Shown here piece after piece: positions 8,851-17,300 of a stretch of 64,000 bases of DNA (within the stretch, counting starts at the first letter, position 1; each line of letters opens with the position of its first letter). A program made the translations under genes and the position numbers. Source of the stretch: Pseudomonas sp. stari2 (GTDB taxonomy: Bacteria > Pseudomonadota > Gammaproteobacteria > Pseudomonadales > Pseudomonadaceae). The notes below the pieces were generated by a model. The model saw only the letters and a program-made list of their open reading frames with translations. It was not told the DNA's origin and did not search any database. The DNA is taken from NCBI RefSeq assembly GCF_040760005.1, contig NZ_CP099760.1:5407001-5471000 (forward strand), written 5' to 3'.

Positions 8851-9945
8851 TTAAGGCTTGTGGGCCCGGGACAGGAATTCGTGGGATTGCATCTCCAGCA
8901 GACGGCTGAGGGTCCGCTGGAACTCGAATGTCAGGCGCCCACCGGTGTACAGATCTTTCAACTCGACTTCGGCAGAAATGATCAGCTTGACGTTACGGTC
9001 GTAAAACTCGTCGACCATGTTGATGAAGCGGCGGGCGATGTCGTCCGTGGTGACGCTCATCTGCTCCACGCCACTGAGCAGCACAGCATGGAAAATCTTG
9101 CCCAGTTCAATGTAGTCGTTCTGGCTACGCGGGCCGTCGCACAGCTCGCGGAAATCGAACCAGGCCACGTCGTCGCAAGTGCGCAGGGCGCGGATTTCGC
9201 GGTTTTCGATGATCAGCACATCGTTTTCCACGGCAGCCGTGCATTCAGGCGTCAGCGCACGGAAGCTCTTGCGCAGGCTTTCGTGAGCGGCTTCGTCGAG
9301 CGGGAAGTGGAACAGCTCCGCTTGTTCGAGGTGACGCAAACGGTAGTCGACGCCGCTGTCGACGTTGACGATCTCGGTGTTCTGCTTGATCAGCGCGATG
9401 GCTGGCAGGAAGCGCGCGCGTTGCAGGCCATCCTTGTACAGACCGTCCGGCACGATGTTCGAAGTCGCGACCAGGGTGACGCCGTTCTTGAACAGTTCTT
9501 CCATCAGCGTGCCGAGGATCATGGCGTCGGTGATGTCGGAAACGAAGAACTCATCGAAGCAAATAACCCGCGATTCAGTCGCAAAACGCTTGGCGATGAT
9601 GGTCAGTGGGTTTTTCTCGCCGCCGAGGGTCTTCATCTCTTCGTGCACGCGCTTCATGAAGCGGTGGAAGTGGGTGCGGGTCTTTTCCTTGAATGGCAGG
9701 GCTTCGAAGAAGGTGTCCACCAGGTAAGTCTTGCCGCGACCCACGCCGCCCCAGAAGTACAGGCCCTTGACCGGGGTCTGATCCTTTTTGCCAAACAGTT
9801 TGCCCAGCAAACCCGGCTTGTTCTGCTCAGCCGCGATCAGATCGTCGTACAGGCGTTGCAAGTGACGCACGGCAGTTTCCTGCGCCGCGTCATGGAAGAA
9901 GTCCGGGCGTTTCAGATCAGCTTGATATCGTTCTAGGGGCGTCAT
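8851..9945 (-). CDS. zapE: Cell division protein ZapE (AFG1-like ATPase)
   Basis: A 364-residue P-loop ATPase that associates with the FtsZ ring and affects its stability late in division. Walker A is GGVGRGKT (residues 66-73) and Walker B is VICFDEFFVSD. The start MTPLERYQADLKRPDFF is typical of the family. From memory, this gene lies next to rplM/rpsI and the bc1 genes in many gammaproteobacteria, which fits this neighbourhood. It is transcribed away from trpS, with a terminator between. Confidence 0.95.
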   Translation of the reverse strand: MTPLERYQADLKRPDFFHDAAQETAVRHLQRLYDDLIAAEQNKPGLLGKLFGKKDQTPVKGLYFWGGVGRGKTYLVDTFFEALPFKEKTRTHFHRFMKRVHEEMKTLGGEKNPLTIIAKRFATESRVICFDEFFVSDITDAMILGTLMEELFKNGVTLVATSNIVPDGLYKDGLQRARFLPAIALIKQNTEIVNVDSGVDYRLRHLEQAELFHFPLDEAAHESLRKSFRALTPECTAAVENDVLIIENREIRALRTCDDVAWFDFRELCDGPRSQNDYIELGKIFHAVLLSGVEQMSVTTDDIARRFINMVDEFYDRNVKLIISAEVELKDLYTGGRLTFEFQRTLSRLLEMQSHEFLSRAHKP

Positions 9946-9963
9946 AATTCGTTAGCAAGGCAA

Positions 9964-9996
9964 CAAAAACGGGCCGTCACTGTAGCGATGGCCCGT
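9964..9996 (-). terminator. Terminator after trpS
   Basis: On the minus strand, ACGGGCC (9996-9990) pairs with GGCCCGT (9975-9969) and is followed by TTTTG. It lies 40 bases past the trpS stop and before zapE. Confidence 0.75.
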
Positions 9997-10035
9997 GGGA
10001 ATGGCAATCGGCCCTTGGTCGGGCCGGCCCGTTGA

Positions 10036-11391
10036 TTATTCCTGAACCGGTGTCAGAGCGATCCGCAAAGCCTCGACGGCCGCATCGCGCGCAGCCACGT
10101 CGGCGAACGCCGGGCTGTCGCCGACGCACTCGCCTTGCAGCCAGACGCTGAAGCTCAGGTCTTCGCTGCGCACATCCAGCGCCTGACCCGATTGCAGCTG
10201 CTTGGTCACCTGGCCGGCAGTCTTGCCGTCGGCGAAGTTGCGCGACAGCAGCAATTGCTCACCATCGGCGGCCAGCAGACGGAAACGGAAGCTGCCATCG
10301 TCTTCGCGGAAGCTGACGAAACGCGCGGCTTTCGCGGCTTTCTTCTTGGTGGTCGCGGCAACCTGAACCTGATTGACGAAGGAGCGCAGGCCGACCGCTT
10401 CGCGCAGCTCGTTGAGGAACGGCGTCGCCACCGCACGGGCCTTTTTGGCACCGTGTTGCAGGATGTCTTCCAGATCTGCCGGGCGCTCGATCAACTGGTG
10501 GTAACGCTCGCGGGACTCGCCCAGTTCGTTGTCGAGCAATTGGAACAGACGGTTCTTCGCCTCGCCCCAACCCAGACCGCCCAGCAGCTCGCTGCGGAAC
10601 TCATCAGCCTGCGCCGGCGTGGCGAACGCCTGGAACAGAGTGAACAGGTGCGAGTTGTCCGGATCCTTGGCTTCGCCCGGCGCGCGAGAGTCGGTAACGA
10701 TCCGCGAAATCGCGTCCTTCATGTCCTTGGCGCTGGTAAACAGCGGGATGGTGTTGTCGTAGCTCTTGGACATCTTGCGACCGTCCAGGCCCGGCAAGGT
10801 GGCAACGCTTTCCTCGATCAGCGCTTCGGGCATGGTGAAGAACTCCTTGCCCTGGCCGAACAGGTGGTTGAAGCGCTGGCCGATGTCGCGGGCCATTTCC
10901 ACATGCTGGATCTGGTCGCGACCGACCGGCACCTTGTGCGCGTTGAACATCAGGATGTCCGCCGCCATCAGCACCGGATAGCTGTACAAGCCCATGGTGA
11001 TGCCGGCATCCGGGTCTTCGCCGGTCTCGACGTTCTTGTCCACCGAAGCCTTATAGGCATGGGCGCGGTTGAGCAGGCCCTTGGCGGCGACGCAGGTCAG
11101 CAGCCAGGTCAGCTCGGGAATTTCCGGAATGTCGGACTGGCGATAGAAGGTCACGCGATCCACATCCAGGCCACCGGCCAGCCAGGTCGCGGCGATTTCC
11201 AGACGCGAGCGCTGGATGCGCAGCGGGTCATCGCACTTGATCAGGGCGTGGTAGTCGGCCAGGAAGTAGAACGAATCGGCGTTCGTGTCACGGCTGGCGA
11301 CGATCGCCGGGCGAATGGCGCCGGCGTAGTTGCCCAGGTGCGGGGTGCCGGTGGTGGTGATGCCGGTGAGGATGCGGGTACGGTTCGTCAT
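10036..11391 (-). CDS. trpS: Tryptophan-tRNA ligase, long form
   Basis: A 451-residue class I aminoacyl-tRNA synthetase that charges tRNA-Trp. The HIGH-type motif appears as PHLGNYAGA and the KMSKS loop as GRKMSKSYDN. It is about 115 residues longer than E. coli TrpS because of a C-terminal extension (after the FLNELREAVGL region). This long form is usual in pseudomonads. I chose the ATG at 11391 (MTNRTRILTGITTTGTPH). A further in-frame ATG 24 bases upstream is possible but breaks the family start. It lies 25 bases after an alpha/beta hydrolase gene and is probably co-transcribed with it. Confidence 0.96.
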   Translation of the reverse strand: MTNRTRILTGITTTGTPHLGNYAGAIRPAIVASRDTNADSFYFLADYHALIKCDDPLRIQRSRLEIAATWLAGGLDVDRVTFYRQSDIPEIPELTWLLTCVAAKGLLNRAHAYKASVDKNVETGEDPDAGITMGLYSYPVLMAADILMFNAHKVPVGRDQIQHVEMARDIGQRFNHLFGQGKEFFTMPEALIEESVATLPGLDGRKMSKSYDNTIPLFTSAKDMKDAISRIVTDSRAPGEAKDPDNSHLFTLFQAFATPAQADEFRSELLGGLGWGEAKNRLFQLLDNELGESRERYHQLIERPADLEDILQHGAKKARAVATPFLNELREAVGLRSFVNQVQVAATTKKKAAKAARFVSFREDDGSFRFRLLAADGEQLLLSRNFADGKTAGQVTKQLQSGQALDVRSEDLSFSVWLQGECVGDSPAFADVAARDAAVEALRIALTPVQE

Positions 11392-11415
11392 GGGTAATCG
11401 CTTGTCAGACTGCAA

Positions 11416-12045
11416 TCAATTCGAGAGACGCGGCAGGATCAGATCCTTGAGATCGGTCAGCTTGCCATGAAAAAAGTGTCCGCATTCTGCCACTTTCAGC
11501 AGCTCATGGGGGCGCTGGAGTTTGTCGGACCATTCGTAGACCAGCTGCGGGTCGATCACTTCATCGGTTTCCGGCTGGATCACGGTCAGCTCGCCCTGCT
11601 GCGGCAACTGATCCTGATCGCCCAGGCGCATGACCGCAGGCGCCACCATGAACAGATGCTTGAGCACCACGCCTTGTGCTTCAAGACGACCGCCGAGACT
11701 TGCTGCAACAAATCCACCAAAAGAGAAACCGAACAGGGTCAGCGGTAGATCCGGGTGTTTTTCCAGCAACCACGCGGCGGCTGCCTGAGCGTCATCGACT
11801 TCACCGCTGCCCATGTCATGGGAACCTTCACTGGCACCGACGCCGCGATAGTTGAAACGCAGGGTAATCAGGCCCGCGTCGCGCGCGGTGCGCTGCAGGG
11901 TCGAGACGACCTTGTTGAGCATGGTGCCGCCCTGCACCGGGTTGGGATGGCAGATCAGCGCGATGCCGCGTGGCTGCTCGTTATCCAGGTACAGGGATTC
12001 AAGTTGACCCACCGGGCCATCAATCACTACAGGGGTTTCACGCAT
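11416..12045 (-). CDS. Alpha/beta hydrolase, dienelactone-hydrolase-like
   Basis: A 209-residue cytoplasmic hydrolase. It has the elbow GFSFGGFVAAS with the nucleophilic Ser, the preceding FNYRGVGASEGSHDMGSGE segment, an acid in QPETDEVIDPQ and the catalytic His in ECGHFFHGK. Similar small proteins are often annotated next to trpS or zapE in pseudomonads. I placed the start at 12045 (MRETPVVIDGPVGQLESLYL), since the 51 upstream residues of the open frame do not resemble a hydrolase. The substrate is not known. Confidence 0.88.
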   Translation of the reverse strand: MRETPVVIDGPVGQLESLYLDNEQPRGIALICHPNPVQGGTMLNKVVSTLQRTARDAGLITLRFNYRGVGASEGSHDMGSGEVDDAQAAAAWLLEKHPDLPLTLFGFSFGGFVAASLGGRLEAQGVVLKHLFMVAPAVMRLGDQDQLPQQGELTVIQPETDEVIDPQLVYEWSDKLQRPHELLKVAECGHFFHGKLTDLKDLILPRLSN

Positions 12046-12189
12046 CAGCAAGGAAGGAACTCCGTGACCTCGAATCGGGTCGACTCGTCTAGCAAATTGT
12101 CTGTGCCAATCTATTGCGAGTGAATCGCGGTATACAGCGCAGGTTCGAGCCGTTAACGTAAAGCAAAGCCGTTTATAGAGGAAGGACTC

Positions 12190-12624
12190 GTGGAACACTC
12201 GCTCTTAGTTTGGTTGTTGCCGACTCTTGCCCTGGTTGTGGGTGTCGCCATTGGTTTCCTGATCGCACGCGTTGCGCCGAACGCCGCGCCCAGCCGCACG
12301 CAGCGTCAACTGGACGATATTCAGGAACGTTTCGACAGTTATCAGAACGAAGTGGTGACCCACTTCAACAGCACCGCCAACCTGGTCAAGAAGCTGACCC
12401 AGAGCTATCAGGAAGTGCAGGACCATCTCGCCGAGGGCGCCAACCGCCTTGCCCTGGACGAGCAGACTCGTCAACGCCTGCTGGCTTCTTTGCACTCCGA
12501 GGCAGCACAGGCCCCACGGGAACGCCTGACGCCGCCACGGGATCAGGAACCGCCGCGTGACTACGCGCCGAAGACCCCGAACTCGCCGGGCATGCTCGAC
12601 GAGCATTACGGCCTGAAGAAGTAA
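12190..12624 (+). CDS. zapG: ZapG/YhcB-family membrane protein (DUF1043)
   Basis: A 144-residue protein with one N-terminal membrane helix (residues about 6-26, LVWLLPTLALVVGVAIGFLIA). A long predicted coiled coil follows (about 38-100, QRQLDDIQERFDSYQNEV), then a Pro-rich tail ending MLDEHYGLKK. YhcB/ZapG proteins link cell division and envelope synthesis. The start is GTG, supported by GAGGAAGGA directly upstream. It diverges from the hydrolase-trpS pair. Confidence 0.9.
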   Translation: MEHSLLVWLLPTLALVVGVAIGFLIARVAPNAAPSRTQRQLDDIQERFDSYQNEVVTHFNSTANLVKKLTQSYQEVQDHLAEGANRLALDEQTRQRLLASLHSEAAQAPRERLTPPRDQEPPRDYAPKTPNSPGMLDEHYGLKK

Positions 12625-12641
12625 TCAACCTTCGCGCCAAC

Positions 12642-12680
12642 AAAAAGCCCCCGGACAATCACTTGTCCGGGGGCTTTTTT
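12642..12680. terminator. Bidirectional terminator between zapG and the OmpA-like gene
   Basis: AAAAAGCCCCCGGACAA and TTGTCCGGGGGCTTTTTT form a long stem between convergent genes. Confidence 0.92.
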
Positions 12681-12691
12681 GTACCTGACGG

Positions 12692-13423
12692 TTACGGGTA
12701 TTGCTGAACGGTGCCCGGCTGTTGCTGGCCACCGTACTGCTGGCCAGGGATGGCTTTGAGGTTAACCTCGACGCGGCGGTTCTGCGCGCGGCCATTGACG
12801 TCACCGTTGCTGGCGATCGGATTATCCGGGCCGGCACCGCGGGCGCTCAGGTTGGCACCGCTGACGCCTTGCGAAGTCAGGTAGGTCGCCACGCTCTGCG
12901 CACGACGCTGGGAAAGGTCCATGTTGTGCTGGCGACTGCCGGTGCTGTCGGTGTACCCGACGATCTCGATCTGGTTCTGGTTGAACTCCTTGAGCGAGTT
13001 GGCCAGGTTGTTCAGCGGCTGGTAGAAGCTTGGAGCGATGTTCGCCGAATCGGTGGCGAAGGTAATGTTGCCCGGCATGATCAGCTTGATCTGATCGCCC
13101 TGACGCTGCACTTCAACGCCGGTGTTGGCCATGCTGGCGCGCAGTTTCTTCTCCTGCTGATCGGCGTAGTAACCGTAACCGGCAGCGGAAGCACCGACGA
13201 CAGCAGCGCCGATCAGGGCGCCCTTGCCGCGGTTGTTGTGGTCGATGGCGGCACCAGCCAGCGCACCGGCCAGTGCACCGAGGCCGCCGTATTTTGCGGT
13301 TTTGCTCATGCCCTGGGAGCCACCGTCGGCCTGACCCTGATTGTCATACGGGTTGGGCGAGGCGCAGCCGGACAGTACGGCTACGGCAGTAGCGACAATA
13401 ATCAAACGACGCGTGGTGAACAT
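12692..13423 (-). CDS. OmpA-family lipoprotein (YiaD-like) with glycine zipper
   Basis: A 243-residue outer-membrane lipoprotein. The lipobox is LSGC, with Cys about residue 20, after a short hydrophobic signal. Residues about 45-95 form a Gly/Ala-rich zipper (YGGLGALAGALAGAAI). The C-terminal half is the OmpA peptidoglycan-binding domain, with TDSTGSRQHNMDLSQRRAQSVATYL and NRRVEVNL. It probably ties the outer membrane to the wall. The tail is rich in Gln and Pro (QQYGGQQQPGTVQQYP). Confidence 0.92.
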   Translation of the reverse strand: MFTTRRLIIVATAVAVLSGCASPNPYDNQGQADGGSQGMSKTAKYGGLGALAGALAGAAIDHNNRGKGALIGAAVVGASAAGYGYYADQQEKKLRASMANTGVEVQRQGDQIKLIMPGNITFATDSANIAPSFYQPLNNLANSLKEFNQNQIEIVGYTDSTGSRQHNMDLSQRRAQSVATYLTSQGVSGANLSARGAGPDNPIASNGDVNGRAQNRRVEVNLKAIPGQQYGGQQQPGTVQQYP

Positions 13424-13540
13424 GGAGAGCTCCTACTTTTTTTGCATTCTGTGGTGCAACGGCCGTTTGGCAATGGACCTTTGCGGGCGTTGGATCATGA
13501 CAATGCACAAAAATTCCGCCGGGCACTCGTGACAAAATGT

Positions 13541-14185
13541 TTAGGCGCGCACGAACGGATTTTCCCGCATCTCATCGCCCAGACGCGTATCCGGGCCATG
13601 TCCGGCCACAACGGTCGCGTCCTCGTCCAATGTGTACAGTCGCTGCTTGATCGATCGCACGATGGTCGCCTGATCGCCGCCCCACAAATCCGTGCGCCCT
13701 ACTCCTCGCCGGAACAATGTGTCACCGGCAATCAACAGCTTAGCCTCGGAAAACCAAAAACTCATGGAACCGGGTGTATGCCCCGGCGTGTGCAGCGCCA
13801 CGCCGCATCCGCAGGCCAGTTCCTCGTCGTCGCTCAGCCAGCGATCCGGTGAGGGCACCGGGGTGTAAGGCACGCCGAACATCTGGCATTGCATTTCGAG
13901 GTTGTCCCACAGGAACTGATCCTCTTTGTGCAGATGCAGCGTTGCGCCGGTTCTCTCTTTCATCTGTCCGGAGGCGAGAAAATGATCAAGATGCGCATGA
14001 GTGTGGATGATACTGACCACTTTCAGACCCAGCGCATCGAGGCGCGCCATGATCAGATCGGGATTGCCGCCCGGGTCGACGACGATGGCTTTTTTCGTGA
14101 TGGGGTCGCCGATGATCGTGCAATTGCACTGCAATGGGCCGACCGGGAAAGTTTCGCGAATGAGCGAGGGACTTGGAGCAGACAT
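13541..14185 (-). CDS. MBL-fold hydrolase, type II glyoxalase-like (GloC/YcbL)
   Basis: A 214-residue metallo-beta-lactamase-fold protein. The metal motif THAHLDH (in IIHTHAHLDHFLASG), GHTPGSMSF and the later VAGHGPDT give the His/Asp ligand set. The length and compact form match the YcbL/GloC group, which hydrolyses S-lactoylglutathione, rather than the longer GloB. It starts at 14185 (MSAPSPSLIRETFPVGPLQCNC). It diverges from the giant protease gene with about 200 bases between. Confidence 0.88.
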   Translation of the reverse strand: MSAPSPSLIRETFPVGPLQCNCTIIGDPITKKAIVVDPGGNPDLIMARLDALGLKVVSIIHTHAHLDHFLASGQMKERTGATLHLHKEDQFLWDNLEMQCQMFGVPYTPVPSPDRWLSDDEELACGCGVALHTPGHTPGSMSFWFSEAKLLIAGDTLFRRGVGRTDLWGGDQATIVRSIKQRLYTLDEDATVVAGHGPDTRLGDEMRENPFVRA

Positions 14186-14389
14186 GAAATGGGGTCCTGG
14201 GCAGACAACGTTGACGTTCGCTTCAGGATTCTACTGCACTCGCCGATACAGATCGCCGGGTCAGTTAATTGGCGCCACTAATCAGAAAGTAGTGGCCAGA
14301 TGATGTCAAACACCCTTGTTCTCGTGCAAAATCCAATCTTGTAGCGGCCACATTTCGGGAAGGGCCGCAGCCTCTCTCAGGAATTACGC

Positions 14390-17300
14390 ATGCCACGCCC
14401 TACTGGTTACACAAGCACTTGGTTCGCCTCACTGACTGGGGTAGCCCCTGTCGACAGCCTCATCTCCGGCAATAAATGGGAAAGTACCCAATGGTACACC
14501 CCAAGTGCGGTAACCAGTCTGACGTACAGCTTCATTGTCCCTGGCGTATCGGTCTTCGCTCCGAACTACAGCGCTGACAACGAACCCAAGGCAGCCTATG
14601 CACTGACCAATGCCCAGCAAATGGCGGTTATAAGCGCTCTGGATAGCTGGTCAGCAGTAGCCAATATCACGTTCCAGTTGACTGGTGAATCCTCGACAAG
14701 CGTGGGCGATTTGCGTTTCGGCGGTTACTCGTTTCTCGATGCCGACGCGGCAGCCTGGGCTTACACCCCTTCCCAAAAACCCAATGGCGGCGACGTATGG
14801 ATCGGGCCGAACACCAGTCAACCTTTTCCGGACAAGGGCACCTACGACTTCATGACATTCGTTCATGAAATCGGTCACGCAATAGGCCTTAAACATTCGT
14901 TCGCGCCATCGGCTACCAACAGCATCACGCTTGACCCGTCGCTCGATGACGCCGGCTTCACCATCATGAGCTACAACAACAGTTACTCATACCTGCCAAC
15001 CACCCCCATGGTGCTGGATATCCTGGCGATCCAGAGCCTTTATGGCGCCAATACTCAGTGGATGACCGGCAACAACGTTTACTCGTGGGCCCCGACACAG
15101 TCAGTGTTCGAAACCATCTGGGATGCCGGCGGTATCGATTCAATCGACGCCAGCAATCAACTGGCAGCCGTCAGCATCAACCTCAACGAAGGCCAATACA
15201 GCAAGATCGGCAAGGCCTTCACCGACCAGGCAGGCAACTCGTTCAATCAGGGACTGGCGATTGCGTACGGCGCGAAGATCGAAAACGCTTACGGCTCGGC
15301 ATTCAATGACACGCTGATCGGCAATGCACTGGACAACACCCTCAACGGTGGCGCGGGCGCGGATACCATGATCGGCGGTGCCGGCAACGACAGCTATGTC
15401 GTCGACAACGCCGGGGATGTGGTCATTGAAGAAGGCCCGTCGGCCAGTGATGTTGACTCGGTCTACTCCTACATCGACTACACGCTGGGTGCCAACCTCG
15501 AGAACCTGAACCTGGTCGGCAATGCTCTGAACGCCACCGGCAATGCGCTGAACAACATCCTGAGGGGCACCGACGGCAACAACGTACTGGACGGCGGTGC
15601 GGGCGCCGACATCATGATTGGCGGCCTGGGCAACGATACTTACATCGTCGACAATAGTGCCGACATCATCAGTGAAACCAGCACCCTGGCCACCGAGATC
15701 GACACCGTCCGCGCTTCGGCGAACTACGCCCTCAGTGCCAATCTGGAAAATCTCTATCTGACCGGCACCGGCAATATCTACGGTATCGGTAATGCCCAGA
15801 ACAACCTGCTGGTCGGCAACGATGGCAACAACCAACTGGTGGGTGGCGCGGGCCTGGACACCATGATCGGCGGCAAGGGCAATGACGCCTATGGCGTCGA
15901 TCAGGTCGGCGAGCTGGCCCTCATCCAGGAGTTCGCCAACGAAGGCACGGACCTGCTGGTGATCGAGTACAGCGCCAGCGCACAAAACAACATCATCGAC
16001 CTGAACCAGGCCAGCCTGCTCAACATCGAGGATGTCGCCATCACCGGCGCCGGTGGTTTCACCGTCTACGGCAACGCACTGAACAACACCCTGACCGGCA
16101 ATAGCGATGACAACGTCCTGAACGGCGGCGCGGGCGCAGATACCATGATCGGTGGCGCCGGCAACGACAGCTATATCGTCGACAACATCGGTGACGTGGT
16201 CATCGAACAAGGCCCGTCGGCCAGCGATCTCGACTCGGTCTACTCCTACATCGATTACACGCTGGGTGCGAATATCGAGAACCTCAACCTGGTCGGCAAC
16301 GCCCTGAACGCCACCGGCAACTCGCTGAACAATATCCTCAGGGGCACCGACAACGACAACCGCCTGATTGGCGGGGCAGGCCTGGACACCATGATCGGGG
16401 GCAAGGGCAACGACACCTACGGCCTGGACCAGGCAGGTGAACTGGCCCTCGTTCAGGAACTGGCCAACGAAGGCAACGACACCCTGTTGATCGGCTACAA
16501 CGCCACTGCACAAACCAATATCGTCGACCTGAATATCGCCAACCTGCAAAACTTCGAGAACGTCCAGTTGACCGGTTCCGGCGTTTTCACCGTCTACGGC
16601 AACGCGCTGAGCAACACCCTGATCGGCAACAGCGATGACAACACTCTCAACGGCGGCGCAGGTGCGGATACCCTGATCGGCGGCGCCGGCAACGACAGCT
16701 ATGTCGTCGACAACGTCGGGGATGTGATCATTGAAGAAGGCCCGTCAGCCAGTGATGTCGATTCGGTCTACTCGTACATCGATTACACGCTGGGCGCCAA
16801 CCTTGAGAACCTGAACCTGGTCGGCAACGCCATCAACGCCACCGGTAACGCGCTGAACAACATCCTCAGGGGCACCGACGGAAACAACGTGCTGGACGGC
16901 GGCGCGGGAGCCGATCTGATGATCGGCGGTTTGGGCAACGATACCTACATCGTTGACAATGTGGGCGACGTCATCAATGAAACCAACCGCCTGCAGGGAG
17001 GAATCGACACAGTCCGCGCCTCGGTCAACTACAGACTCAGCGCCAATCTGGAAAACCTCACCCTGACCGGAACTGGCAACATCTACGGCATTGGCAACGA
17101 CCAGGACAACATCATCATCGGCAACGACGGTAACAACCAACTGGTTGGCGGCGCCGGAGTCGATACCCTGATCGGCGGCAAAGGCGATGATGCCTATGGC
17201 ATCGATGAGGAGCGTGAGCTGGATCTCGTCCAGGAACTGGCCAACGAAGGCAATGACACGCTGGTGATTGAATACAAGGCATTCAGCGTACTGGGCAGTA